NCBI GenBank assembly: GCA_016870135.1 | Contig: VGCF01000021.1 | Location: forward strand, 1-13,627 | Direction of reading: 5' to 3' | DNA from: Alphaproteobacteria bacterium | GTDB lineage: Bacteria > Pseudomonadota > Alphaproteobacteria > Holosporales > Holosporaceae | DNA length: 13,627 nt | Shown here: positions 7,040 through 13,159 of the stretch, piece after piece | Position numbering within the stretch: position 1 is the stretch's first letter | Layout of the letters: every line of letters begins with the position of its first letter | The notes under the pieces: model-generated | What the model was told of the DNA's origin: nothing | What the model saw: the letters and a program-made list of their open reading frames with translations, nothing else | Databases searched by the model: none | Translations under genes and position numbers: made by a program

Positions 7040-8407
7040 GTGAACCCGTTTTCAAAAGATATCATTATCGTCATTCTGGCTGCTGGAAAATCATCGCGTA
7101 TGGGGTTAAAAACCTCTAAGGTTCTTTTTCCCGTTGCTGGCAGGCCCATGGTGTGTGGTGTGCTGGATATTGCCCATAAATATGCAAAAAATGCCGTATA
7201 TGTTGTGGTGTCTCCAGAAGTCGACCGGGCCTTGGCTGGGGAAAACGTGCATACAATCGTTCAGAAAGACCCCAGAGGCACAGGGCACGCTTTTGCATTG
7301 GCGCTGGATGAAATTATGACCAAAGACCCCGAAATGGCGTCAAAAAAGATCATTGTTTTGTTGGGGGATATGCCTTTGCTTGCGCCATCTGACTTGTCTA
7401 CTTTGCTAGACAACAGCCAGGATGCACCACTCACCGTGATGGGAATGCGTCCACCGTGTGCCGACGGATATGGCCGATTGTGTGTACAGAATGACCGCTT
7501 GATGCGCATTGTCGAGAGCAAAGATGCCACAGATGCAGAAAAAGCCATTGATTTATGCCACACGGGCATCATGTGTATGGATGGAGACTTTGCCCAAAAA
7601 GCCATCCCCCAATTGGTGCCCAGCCCCATAACAGGAGAGTTATATTTAACGGATTTGGTGCGTTTGGCGTCCCGTGCCACCTATTGCCAAGGGCCATGGG
7701 AGCATTTTATGGGGGTGAATACTCGGCAAGAATTAATGCAGGCAGAGCGCGCCATGCAAGAACGTTTGCGTGGTAAAGCCTTTGATCAGGGGGCTTATTT
7801 GATTTCTCCGGAAACCACATTTTTATCCTATGACACGGTGTTTTCACCTGGCGTTGTGGTGCACCCCATGGTGTGTTTTGGCCCCGGTGTGGTGTTGGAA
7901 TCCGATGTTACCATTTATTCGGGATCGGTGTTGGAACATTGCTGTATTCAGCATGATGCATCGATTGGGCCCTTTGCCCGCATCCGGGCAGGCACTGTTT
8001 TGGGCCCCTTTGGTCAGATTGGTAATTTTGTGGAAACAAAAAATGCCATTTTTGGGCAATACAGCCAGGCTAAACATCTCAGTTATATCGGTGATGCGGA
8101 TATTGGGGATCATGTCAATATTGGCGCGGGCGTCATCACATGCAATTACGATGGGCATTCCAAGAAAATGACTCGATTGGATGACGGCGTGTTTGTGGGC
8201 TCTCAGACCACGTTTATTGCGCCCATTCATGTGGGAAAAAATGCCACCATTGGGGCGGGCAGTATCATTACAAAATCAGTAGAGCCTGAAACGTTGGCTT
8301 TGTCGCGTGTCGAACAAAAATCGATCCCCTTGCGTGCCCACAGCAAACACCTGAATCGCATTAAAAAAGGGGCATCAGAGACGCCTGTTGGCAATTTAGA
8401 TGAGTAA
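7040..8407 (+). CDS. glmU: bifunctional N-acetylglucosamine-1-phosphate uridyltransferase / glucosamine-1-phosphate acetyltransferase
   Basis: Makes UDP-GlcNAc for peptidoglycan and lipopolysaccharide in two cytoplasmic steps. The N-terminal uridyltransferase domain (about residues 8-235) shows LAAGKSSRM at 13-21, K27 in the position of the conserved lysine, and GTGHAF and LLGDMPLL further on. The C-terminal left-handed beta-helix (about 255-440) has hexapeptide repeats and the acetyltransferase signatures FVETKNA, KHLSYIGDADIG and GAGVITCNYDG, ending with ALSRVEQKSIP. At 455 residues it equals the E. coli enzyme (456). In the nucleotide-binding loop the usual Pro before Lys is replaced (TSKVLF instead of PKVLH). 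The start is GTG at 7040, giving the expected N-terminus; the ribosome binding site is weak. It is transcribed away from the DnaA-box cluster. Confidence 0.96.
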   Translation: MNPFSKDIIIVILAAGKSSRMGLKTSKVLFPVAGRPMVCGVLDIAHKYAKNAVYVVVSPEVDRALAGENVHTIVQKDPRGTGHAFALALDEIMTKDPEMASKKIIVLLGDMPLLAPSDLSTLLDNSQDAPLTVMGMRPPCADGYGRLCVQNDRLMRIVESKDATDAEKAIDLCHTGIMCMDGDFAQKAIPQLVPSPITGELYLTDLVRLASRATYCQGPWEHFMGVNTRQELMQAERAMQERLRGKAFDQGAYLISPETTFLSYDTVFSPGVVVHPMVCFGPGVVLESDVTIYSGSVLEHCCIQHDASIGPFARIRAGTVLGPFGQIGNFVETKNAIFGQYSQAKHLSYIGDADIGDHVNIGAGVITCNYDGHSKKMTRLDDGVFVGSQTTFIAPIHVGKNATIGAGSIITKSVEPETLALSRVEQKSIPLRAHSKHLNRIKKGASETPVGNLDE

Positions 8408-8539
8408 GCGCCAACGGGCGCAGATTGGTCTGGCAATCGCCCAAAAACACTGCCAACGGCAGATAATTCTGTTGGCACTTAGGGTAAAACACTGCTAATG
8501 GTTCTAGCAGTTAAGACAAAACACTGCCAACGGGCGCAA
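8408..8539. repeat. cluster of short repeats and hairpins downstream of glmU
   Basis: The 8-mer GCCAACGG occurs at 8410-8417, 8452-8459 and 8526-8533, with a variant GCTAATGG at 8494-8501. Three copies are preceded by AAAACACT (8444, 8486, 8518), giving units of about 16 bp spaced 42 and 32 bp. GCCAACGGGCGCA is repeated at 8410-8422 and 8526-8538. Several copies lie in short hairpins: GCGCC/GGCGC at 8408-8421, CTGCC/GGCAG at 8450-8462, CTGCTA/TAGCAG at 8492-8510. TGCCAAC/GTTGGCA (8451-8477) competes with the second of these. No T-run follows, so this is not an ordinary terminator, although it may stop or stabilise the glmU transcript. Confidence 0.6.
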
Positions 8540-8775
8540 GAGTATTCTAAAAAGAGGATGTGCGAGCAAAAAAGGTCTTTTCACCATTCGGTGTGCATTC
8601 TCCAAATATATTCCTTTACGTAGCCAGATTGGGTGGGAAGAAAAAAGCATTTTTTGTGCGCAGAAAAATAAAGATTTCCTTGGTCACAGGCTGGGGAAAA
8701 TCATGATTGGTGAATCAATAGAGAGCGCAGTGTTGTGGCAGAATAGAAAAGGGACGTGGTGGGCTTTATATCGGT
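8540..8775. other. no gene seen between the glmU repeats and the DUF2232-like remnant
   Basis: About 235 bp without a convincing ORF on either strand. On the minus strand this is where rplI would normally follow rpsR and the DUF2232 gene. I see only a short stretch reading SGYVKEYIWRM (around 8605-8635) that vaguely recalls the GYARNFL motif of ribosomal protein L9, with no start codon or further match. Probably decayed DNA. Confidence 0.4.
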
Positions 8776-8973
8776 TTATGCCCCAGATTCTTTTCTCCAC
8801 CACCGGTTTGAATGCAGCCGGGGGATCAGTCCCGTTAAATCAGGCCATAGCGCACAAAACCCGTAAACCAAACCCATAACATTATAATGTGCAACCTGGA
8901 ACTGGTCGGTCTGTTTTAACCACAACAAGGGGGCAACAAATACGACACCTTGTGCCCATGAAAATCCCCCGTA
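8776..8973 (-). pseudogene. C-terminal remnant of a DUF2232-like membrane protein
   Basis: An open stretch of 65 codons ending at TAA 8778-8776 and bounded upstream by TGA 8976-8974, with no start codon or ribosome binding site. It encodes a hydrophobic tail: WAQGVVFVAPLLWL, a polar loop, YNVMGLVYGFCALWPDLTG, then LIPRLHSNRWWRKESGA. The pattern QG-hydrophobic, a second helix with WP, then a short helix ending in aromatic and basic residues matches, from memory, the C-terminus of the DUF2232 (PF09991, YybS-like) integral membrane proteins. In alphaproteobacteria these are encoded between rpsR and rplI, and this fragment lies just downstream of rpsR on the same strand. The N-terminal three quarters is missing, as only about 110 bp of non-coding sequence separate it from rpsR. 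I judge it a deletion remnant. Confidence 0.5.
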
Positions 8974-9085
8974 TCATGCGTTTTTATCGTCATCATTGGG
9001 GGGAGAAGAACAAGGCTGTTAGGTTGAGTTTGCCATGAATGATGGAGGTGCGGTTGGTCATAACCCACCCATCATGACCACTAGA

Positions 9086-9277
9086 TCAGCTGACAGTATA
9101 CGGAATCAGTGCCAAAAATCGAGCACGCTTAATGGCCATGGACATGCGGCGTTGTTGACAGCAATTTAAACGGGTTAAACGTGCCGGAATGATCTTGCCA
9201 TTTTCGGTCAAGCATCGTTTCAGCAATTTGATATTCTTATAATCAATATCGATGTCTTCTACATTAAAACGACTCAT
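9086..9277 (-). CDS. rpsR: 30S ribosomal protein bS18
   Basis: A 63-residue S18, which binds S6 on the platform of the small ribosomal subunit. Family marks: DYKNIKLLKRCLTENGKIIPARLT, then the basic RNA-binding part CCQQRRMSMAIKRARFLALIPY. It is a little shorter at the N-terminus than E. coli S18 (75 residues). AGGAGG sits 5 nt before the ATG and overlaps the end of rpsF, whose stop codon ends 2 nt before this start, so the two are translationally coupled. Downstream, rplI is not found; only a DUF2232-like fragment follows. Confidence 0.95.
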   Translation of the reverse strand: MSRFNVEDIDIDYKNIKLLKRCLTENGKIIPARLTRLNCCQQRRMSMAIKRARFLALIPYTVS

Positions 9278-9279
9278 GA

Positions 9280-9672
9280 TTAGCCTCCTGTGTGTTCGGT
9301 GGTGTCTATTCCTTCTGGGACAAGATCAGGAAGAATCTCCTGATTTTCTAAATCCCCCATAGACGATTGCATTTGCACCGTTGGGAACAATAATCCCTTT
9401 GGCTTTTTGATGAACAAGTGACGCAAAACGTCCTTGTGAAATTTTAAATGGGCGTAAATGGGGTCCAAGCAAGACAAGGAAAATCCCAGACAGACGTAAT
9501 GGGCCTTTGCACGTTTTTCAATGCGATAGGCCAAGGTTTTAAATCCCCAATATTCGCTGCCGATCACTTGACCGCCATTATTATCGATAATGCCTTCAAT
9601 CGTACGGGTGACTTCGGCCACATGCTTGGCAGAAACATCCGGACGAATGAGCAATATACATTCGTAAAACAT
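9280..9672 (-). CDS. rpsF: 30S ribosomal protein bS6
   Basis: A 130-residue S6 with the ferredoxin-like fold of the family: MFYECILLIRPDVSAKHVAEV, then GGQVIGSEYWGFKTLAYRIEKRAKAHYVCLGFS, where the family has the WG.R.LAY.I segment, and FHKDVLRHLFIKK. The C-terminal tail (about residues 97-130) is acidic and variable, as usual. The start is set at ATG 9672 because AGGAG lies 5-6 nt upstream; the open frame continues 20 codons further to 9732 but that part does not resemble S6. It follows tRNA-Gln by 74 nt and is probably on the same transcript from the promoter at 9831-9860. Confidence 0.95.
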   Translation of the reverse strand: MFYECILLIRPDVSAKHVAEVTRTIEGIIDNNGGQVIGSEYWGFKTLAYRIEKRAKAHYVCLGFSLSCLDPIYAHLKFHKDVLRHLFIKKPKGLLFPTVQMQSSMGDLENQEILPDLVPEGIDTTEHTGG

Positions 9673-9746
9673 AAATTCTCCTTTTGGACAAAAGACCACG
9701 AAAAGTGGCAAGGAATGAAACAGTGTTGTCATTTATTCATACAACA

Positions 9747-9820
9747 TGGCTGGGAAACCTGGATTCGAACCAAGGTTGCTCGGTCCAGAGCCGAGAGTTC
9801 TACCGCTAAACTATTTCCCA
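9747..9820 (-). tRNA. tRNA-Gln (anticodon CTG), CCA encoded
   Basis: A complete cloverleaf on the minus strand: acceptor TGGGAAA/TTTCCCA, D arm GTTT/GAAC with AGCGGTA loop, anticodon stem CTCGG/CCGAG with loop CTCTGGA (anticodon CTG), T arm CTTGG/CCAGG with loop TTCGAAT, discriminator G and genomic CCA (9749-9747). The U1-A72 pair is typical of tRNA-Gln. It lies between prfB and rpsF. Confidence 0.95.
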
Positions 9821-9830
9821 ATACATACTT

Positions 9831-9860
9831 ATTATGCAATGATTTGATATCGTCTGTAAA
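9831..9860 (-). promoter_or_regulatory. sigma-70-type promoter for tRNA-Gln and rpsF-rpsR
   Basis: On the minus strand TTTACA (9860-9855) and CATAAT (9836-9831), each 5/6 to consensus, are separated by 18 nt. The -10 ends 10 nt before the tRNA 5' end, which is the expected distance for a stable-RNA promoter. Confidence 0.55.
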
Positions 9861-10041
9861 GATCCATTTCAGACATCGGGCATACTTTTTATGGATTTTT
9901 TGTCCCGCATGTACCGCCATGGACAGAATGGGGTCAACGCCACTCTGTCTAAGCAACAAGAGCCGTTTGGGGCAATAGGCATTATGAGAGCGGACCACGC
10001 GTGACTAAACCATGGCCCATCGTCATCCCATTGGGGGGAAC
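9861..10041 (-). other. spacer between prfB and the tRNA-Gln promoter
   Basis: No sure gene. On the minus strand a frame opens at GTG 9998 and reads KRLLLLRQSGVDPILSMAVH and on through the tRNA; the first 50 codons look mildly gene-like, but the frame then runs into the tRNA, so no intact protein is credible. A GACAGA/TCTGTC inverted repeat (9922-9949) with a 16-nt loop is present and has no T-run. Confidence 0.3.
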
Positions 10042-11170
10042 TCAGTCCTCGTCATCCCGTACAGGACAGGCCTTGTTGGCCAAAAATCCCAGCAAAAAGT
10101 CATCCAATTCGCCGTCTAAAACCCCATAGGGATTGCCGACTTCTATTCCGGTGCGTAAATCTTTGACCATTTGATAAGGTTGCAAAACATAGGAACGAAT
10201 TTGTTGACCCCACGTAATGCCATGTTCTTCTGATCGCCCCTTGGCCATATCGTCTTCTTGTCGTTGCAAGGACAGTTGGTGCAATTTTGCCTTTAACATG
10301 GCAAAAGCCATGGCACGATTGCGATGTTGCGATCGATCGTTTTGACACTGTACGACTATTCCTGTGGGCAAGTGGGTGATGCGTACAGCGCTGTCTGTTT
10401 TATTCACGTGTTGACCACCCGCGCCAGATGCGCGATAGGTGTCAATGCGCAAATCTTTGTCCAAAATCTCGATAACAGCCGTGTCGTCTAATTCGGCCAT
10501 GACGGAAATGGATGCAAAACTGGTGTGACGTCGGGCATTGGAATCAAAAGGAGAAATGCGCACCAATCGGTGAACGCCTGTTTCACCCTGCAGCCAACCA
10601 TAAGGGAATTTTTGACCACTGATTTTGATAGTAGCCGATTTTAATCCCGCTTCTTCGCCTGCGCTGTCTTCCAACAATTCCACAGAATACTTATTTTGTT
10701 CTGCCCAACGGGTATACATGCGCAATAACATGCTGGCCCAGTCTTGGGCTTCGGTCCCACCAGATCCTGCCTGAATGGATAAAAAACAGGGGCGGCGGTC
10801 TTCGGGTTGTGAAAACAATAACTCTAATCGGGCCTGTTGCACGTGTTTATCCAGCGCCTTGATATCGGCATACACCTCTTTTTTCAAAGACTCATCGTTT
10901 TCCGATGACGCCAAATCCCACAATTCTTTTTGATCAGAAAATGTGCTTTCCAGGCGATTTTGCGTATCCACAGAATCTTTTAAATATTCTCGTTGTTTTA
11001 ACAAAATTCCTGCTTTTTTAGGGTCTTCCCACAGTCCCGGATCCTCGATATCTAGGTCCAATTGTGCTAAAATTTTTGTTGCGTTTTGGGCGTCAAAGAT
11101 GCCCCCGTAAGAAGGTTAAACCCTCTTGAATGCGCTGTATCGTTTCTCCTAAATCGTCCATATGATTCAT
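10042..11170 (-). CDS. prfB: peptide chain release factor 2, with programmed +1 frameshift
   Basis: RF2 recognises UGA and UAA stop codons and triggers peptide release. The gene is in two frames. Codons 1-25 run from ATG 11170 (MNHMDDLGETIQRIQ, ending FLRGHL) to an in-frame UGA at 11095-11093. The rest (DAQNATKILAQLDLD onward) is read after skipping one base at CTT-T-GAC. The joined protein has 375 residues (E. coli RF2, 365). Motifs: SPF at about residues 206-208, the stop-codon reading tripeptide of RF2, and GAGGQHVNKTDSAVR with GGQ at about 251-253, the catalytic loop. ATG 11161 is an equally possible start. The 5' end lies 23 nt after tRNA-Leu with no promoter between them, so both probably share one transcript. 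Read without the shift, only the 339-codon downstream frame (from a TTG at 11061) would be called. Confidence 0.95.
11080..11113. repeat. 34-bp repeat, copy 1 (native, in prfB)
   Basis: This 34-bp stretch of prfB around the frameshift site recurs at 11793-11826 in the same orientation with a single mismatch (C at 11106, T at 11819). Confidence 0.9.
11092..11110 (-). promoter_or_regulatory. RF2 programmed +1 frameshift site
   Basis: On the minus strand: TTA CGG GGG CAT CTT TGA C. This has the three known elements of the prfB site: a Shine-Dalgarno-like GGGGG 3 nt upstream of the shift codon, the slippery CTT, and the weak stop TGA-C. When RF2 is scarce the ribosome slips from CTT to TTT and continues in the +1 frame. 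This gives autogenous control of RF2 level, as described for E. coli (AGG GGG TAT CTT TGA C). Confidence 0.93.
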
Positions 11171-11193
11171 TGATTGAGAATATTCAGTTAACG

Positions 11194-11277
11194 TGCCCGC
11201 TGCCAGACTCGAACTGGCACGACAGATACTGTCGGCAGATTTTAAGTCTGCTGCGTCTACCATTCCGCCAAGCGGGC
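11194..11277 (-). tRNA. tRNA-Leu (anticodon TAA), CCA not encoded
   Basis: A complete class II tRNA on the minus strand: acceptor GCCCGCT/AGCGGGC, anticodon stem GCAGA/TCTGC with loop CTTAAAA (anticodon TAA), a long variable arm CGACAG/CTGTCG, T arm TGCCA/TGGCA with loop GTTCGAGTC-type sequence, and discriminator A. The following bases are CG, so CCA must be added enzymatically, unlike the nearby tRNA-Gln. Confidence 0.93.
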
Positions 11278-11288
11278 CGTTATCCATC

Positions 11289-11317
11289 ATGTTACGCTGT
11301 TTTAATCTTGCGGTCAA
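11289..11317 (-). promoter_or_regulatory. sigma-70-type promoter for tRNA-Leu and prfB
   Basis: On the minus strand TTGACC (11317-11312, 5/6) and TAACAT (11294-11289, 4/6) have the ideal 17-nt spacing. The -10 ends 11 nt before the tRNA-Leu 5' end. Confidence 0.55.
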
Positions 11318-11328
11318 GATGACTTATG

Positions 11329-11358
11329 CCCCAGTGTACTGATCTTATAAAACTGGGG
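11329..11358. repeat. inverted repeat between the 86-aa gene and tRNA-Leu
   Basis: CCCCAGT (11329-11335) and ACTGGGG (11352-11358) form a 7-bp stem with a 16-nt loop, just downstream of the small secreted-protein gene on the minus strand. No T-run follows, so it is at best a weak terminator; it could also be an operator just upstream of the tRNA-Leu promoter. Confidence 0.35.
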
Positions 11359-11393
11359 TATCAGAGCGGTTATAAGAGGGGTTTGGACAGGAA

Positions 11394-11654
11394 TCAACCG
11401 TGCGTTTTCATGTACCTACTGATTTCTTCTCTATGGCGTTTCTCTTCCATTTCACTTTTCAACGCACCCCATGTCTTTACGCCAACAGCATTGTCGCAAT
11501 GACGATGACGGCGACCTTCATCTAGATCCGCATAGTTCTTACCCAGTGCGTCCATACAGTGGTCAAAGTGCTTGACTGTGTGATCGTCATGCAGTTCGGC
11601 CTGTGTTGTGGCAACGGCACCGAGCGCCAGAAAAATAGTTAAAATTTTATTCAT
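11394..11654 (-). CDS. small exported protein, unknown function
   Basis: An 86-residue protein with a clear signal peptide, MNKILTIFLALGAVATTQA, probably cut after TQA, leaving about 67 mature residues. The mature part is rich in His and charged residues (ELHDDHTVKHFDHCMD, EGRRHRHCDNAV, EEKRHREEISRY) and has two cysteines 20 residues apart that could form a disulfide; the many histidines might bind metal. The start is set at ATG 11654, which gives the best signal peptide and has GAAAAG just upstream; the frame extends 9 codons further to 11681. I recognise no family. It belongs to a stretch of small exported proteins at this end of the window. Confidence 0.6.
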   Translation of the reverse strand: MNKILTIFLALGAVATTQAELHDDHTVKHFDHCMDALGKNYADLDEGRRHRHCDNAVGVKTWGALKSEMEEKRHREEISRYMKTHG

Positions 11655-11723
11655 CTTTTCTGTTACTGTTATTGTATTCAATTCAAATGTTAATCAAAAA
11701 AAGTGATGAGAAAGTTAATTTTT

Positions 11724-12239
11724 TCAGATGAAAAAGGGGTATTTTGCTTGCGCCATCCCGGTTCCACAGTTTAACCCGTCATTCATCAGGGGTGCGTTTT
11801 GGGCGTCAAAGATGCCCCTGTAAGAAACACTCTTTTGCCCATGTCGCTGCATAGCCCTAATTCCTGGTATCGGCAGAAGAAATCGAGGTATCGACAATAT
11901 AGCTTGTGTATCCAAACATACGGAGGTTTTTTCCTTATAATGATCTTGGTTGGTAAAATACGATTTGTCTGCGTTCGTCAGATCGTTTTTATCCTTCCGA
12001 TCATCGTCCATGTAAAGAACAATCATGTATTCTGTATACGTTTTTCCATTTTCTTTGTACGTATACATTTTGGAGTCAGCCATAGCTGTTTTTCCATTGT
12101 TATACCTATACATTTTAGGTCCCGTAAGAATTTCGGGTGTCAAAAACCCCAATGTCATGGTCTCAGGACTCCCTTTGACCGAAGTTTCACCGTAGGATTT
12201 TTTTGGTACAAGAGGTAATCCCAACTCCATCTGGACCAT
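11724..12239 (-). CDS. hypothetical protein, probably the 3' part of a broken gene
   Basis: A 171-codon frame of unknown family. The middle is lysine- and tyrosine-rich and contains an imperfect internal repeat, KMYRYNNGKTAMAD and KMYTYKENGKTYTEY (about residues 43-71), followed by a charged DDDRKDKND segment. The ATG at 12239 has no ribosome binding site and a TGA lies 3 codons upstream. The frame at 12187-12279 reads gene-like sequence (AYVMVTLYGPDGVGIT) into the same region, and removing one base from the run of seven A (12204-12198) would fuse the two. Residues about 139-149 (SYRGIFDAQNA) are encoded by the 34-bp copy of the prfB frameshift site, read in prfB's post-shift frame. I take this as the tail of a frameshifted gene. 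Confidence 0.45.
   Translation of the reverse strand: MVQMELGLPLVPKKSYGETSVKGSPETMTLGFLTPEILTGPKMYRYNNGKTAMADSKMYTYKENGKTYTEYMIVLYMDDDRKDKNDLTNADKSYFTNQDHYKEKTSVCLDTQAILSIPRFLLPIPGIRAMQRHGQKSVSYRGIFDAQNAPLMNDGLNCGTGMAQAKYPFFI
11793..11826. repeat. 34-bp repeat, copy 2 (prfB frameshift site inserted in another ORF)
   Basis: Identical to 11080-11113 at 33 of 34 positions. It carries CAGGGGCATCTTTGAC, the whole SD-like/CTT/TGA-C cassette on the minus strand. On the right side a weaker resemblance to the prfB 5' coding region goes on for some 30 bp (for instance CGCTGCAT against CGCTGTAT); on the left it ends sharply at TGC. Confidence 0.85.
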
Positions 12240-12306
12240 AAAGGGTCACCATAACATAGGCTTTGTTTTGTAATAACATGGCTTGCAAAATGTACGCCCT
12301 ATCGCC

Positions 12307-12579
12307 CTATTTCATATCGGAAATACGAGGTTTTCTTCTTGAATCATCTTCATTGCAGTGCTTTTCTTTTTGAAATAACTCTGTTGCTGTGGGTCTGTGA
12401 ACGCCTTTTTGATCATTTTTTGAACATTCTGTTTCGTCTAACTCTGTTTCGTCTAAAAAAGAGCCCACAAAAAGGTAAAGATAGGCGTTCTCTTTATGGC
12501 CAAGAGGATGGGGTATGTCTTTATTTGATTGAGCATTGATGTTAAACGGCCGTATCAAAAAAGCTATTAAAATTAACAA
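12307..12579 (-). CDS. small exported protein or 5' part of a broken gene
   Basis: A 90-codon frame beginning with a hydrophobic signal-like stretch, LLILIAFLIRPFNINA, probably cut before QSNKD, and then a hydrophilic region with LDETELDETE and many Lys/Asp/Glu residues. The only in-frame starts are a TTG at 12579 or non-standard codons; the position where MK would be expected reads ATA AAA. After the TAG (12309-12307) the same frame is open for another 39 codons (GDRAYILQAMLLQNKAYVMV and on), so this looks like the first part of a longer gene interrupted by a nonsense codon. No family recognised. Confidence 0.4.
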   Translation of the reverse strand: MLILIAFLIRPFNINAQSNKDIPHPLGHKENAYLYLFVGSFLDETELDETECSKNDQKGVHRPTATELFQKEKHCNEDDSRRKPRISDMK

Positions 12580-12664
12580 TAATTTTATATTTAATATTCA
12601 ATGTTATATATTATATTGTACGGTAATCACATTAAAAATGTAATATTGGAGTGCTCCCCCCCCT

Positions 12665-12919
12665 GTGCCTTTTACAGTCTTTCTGGTGTCAATATTTTAC
12701 GCGATTTTGGGCACCAGATGCACAAGTTGTGGTGTGTCAAGGCCCCCGGGCAATCGCAAACAAGCATCCATCGCTTTAAATCAACCTGAAAACCTTGCAG
12801 CGGAATGTGTTCAGCGCCCAGTCCGCTGTGTGATTTACCATGAAACTGACGGCGATTTCCCCAAAGAAGGTGGTGCAGATAAAGTGGGAATTTACGCAGT
12901 TCGGGTGCGCCCATGTTAA
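12665..12919 (+). CDS. possible small cysteine-rich exported protein
   Basis: An 84-codon frame from GTG 12665 to TAA. The first part is hydrophobic (PFTVFLVSIFYAILG), followed by TRCTSCG, a polar middle and an end reading VRCVIYHETDGDFPKEGGADKVGIYAVRVRPC. The end in particular looks like real protein sequence, with regular alternation and a last residue Cys; there are five cysteines. The N-terminus has no basic residues, so the signal peptide is atypical. A run of eight C (12656-12663) ends right before the GTG; loss of one C would join this frame to an upstream frame beginning at ATG 12601. No ribosome binding site at a normal distance. No family recognised. Confidence 0.35.
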   Translation: MPFTVFLVSIFYAILGTRCTSCGVSRPPGNRKQASIALNQPENLAAECVQRPVRCVIYHETDGDFPKEGGADKVGIYAVRVRPC

Positions 12920-13159
12920 TGGTAATGCTTTAACCATCACACAGGCCAAACCCATTGGCAAAGGCAATTATTTTTATGGCCTTTTTTATACATATATTAA
13001 AAACGTATTTATAAGCTTTGTTTTTCCAGACAATGAATGTCTGATGTTATTTAGAGAATGAAGACTTTAATTTCAACAAGTTGTATTTTGCTCCGTCAGC
13101 GACGTTTGCGGCTGCAGCCTCTGTCCGGCTCACTTGACTAATACCGTCTTTTATGCTCA
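12920..13159. other. no gene seen
   Basis: About 240 bp of mostly AT-rich DNA. It contains a small hairpin CAGACA/TGTCTG (13027-13043) without a T-run and a GC-rich island (about 13092-13135) that stands out from its surroundings and could be a fragment of transferred DNA. No convincing ORF on either strand. Confidence 0.4.

Noticed and set aside
8408..8539. CRISPR array
   Set aside because: Repeat units are about 16 bp or less with unequal spacing and hairpin content, and no cas gene is near.
8600..8640. Possible rplI (L9) fragment, SGYVKEYIWRM on the minus strand
   Set aside because: Resemblance to GYARNFL covers only seven or eight residues and nothing else of L9 is present.
9448..9978. 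176-codon plus-strand frame
   Set aside because: It is antisense to rpsF and tRNA-Gln, both certain, so it is a shadow.
9729..9998. 89-codon frame downstream of prfB
   Set aside because: Its last third is the tRNA-Gln gene, and there is no ribosome binding site or family resemblance.
11329..11358. CCCCAGT/ACTGGGG as intrinsic terminator
   Set aside because: The loop is 16 nt and no T-run follows on either strand.
11799..12218. 139-codon plus-strand frame sharing MGVKDAPVR with a plus-strand frame at 11086
   Set aside because: The shared peptide is only the antisense translation of the 34-bp prfB repeat; there is no evidence that either frame is expressed.
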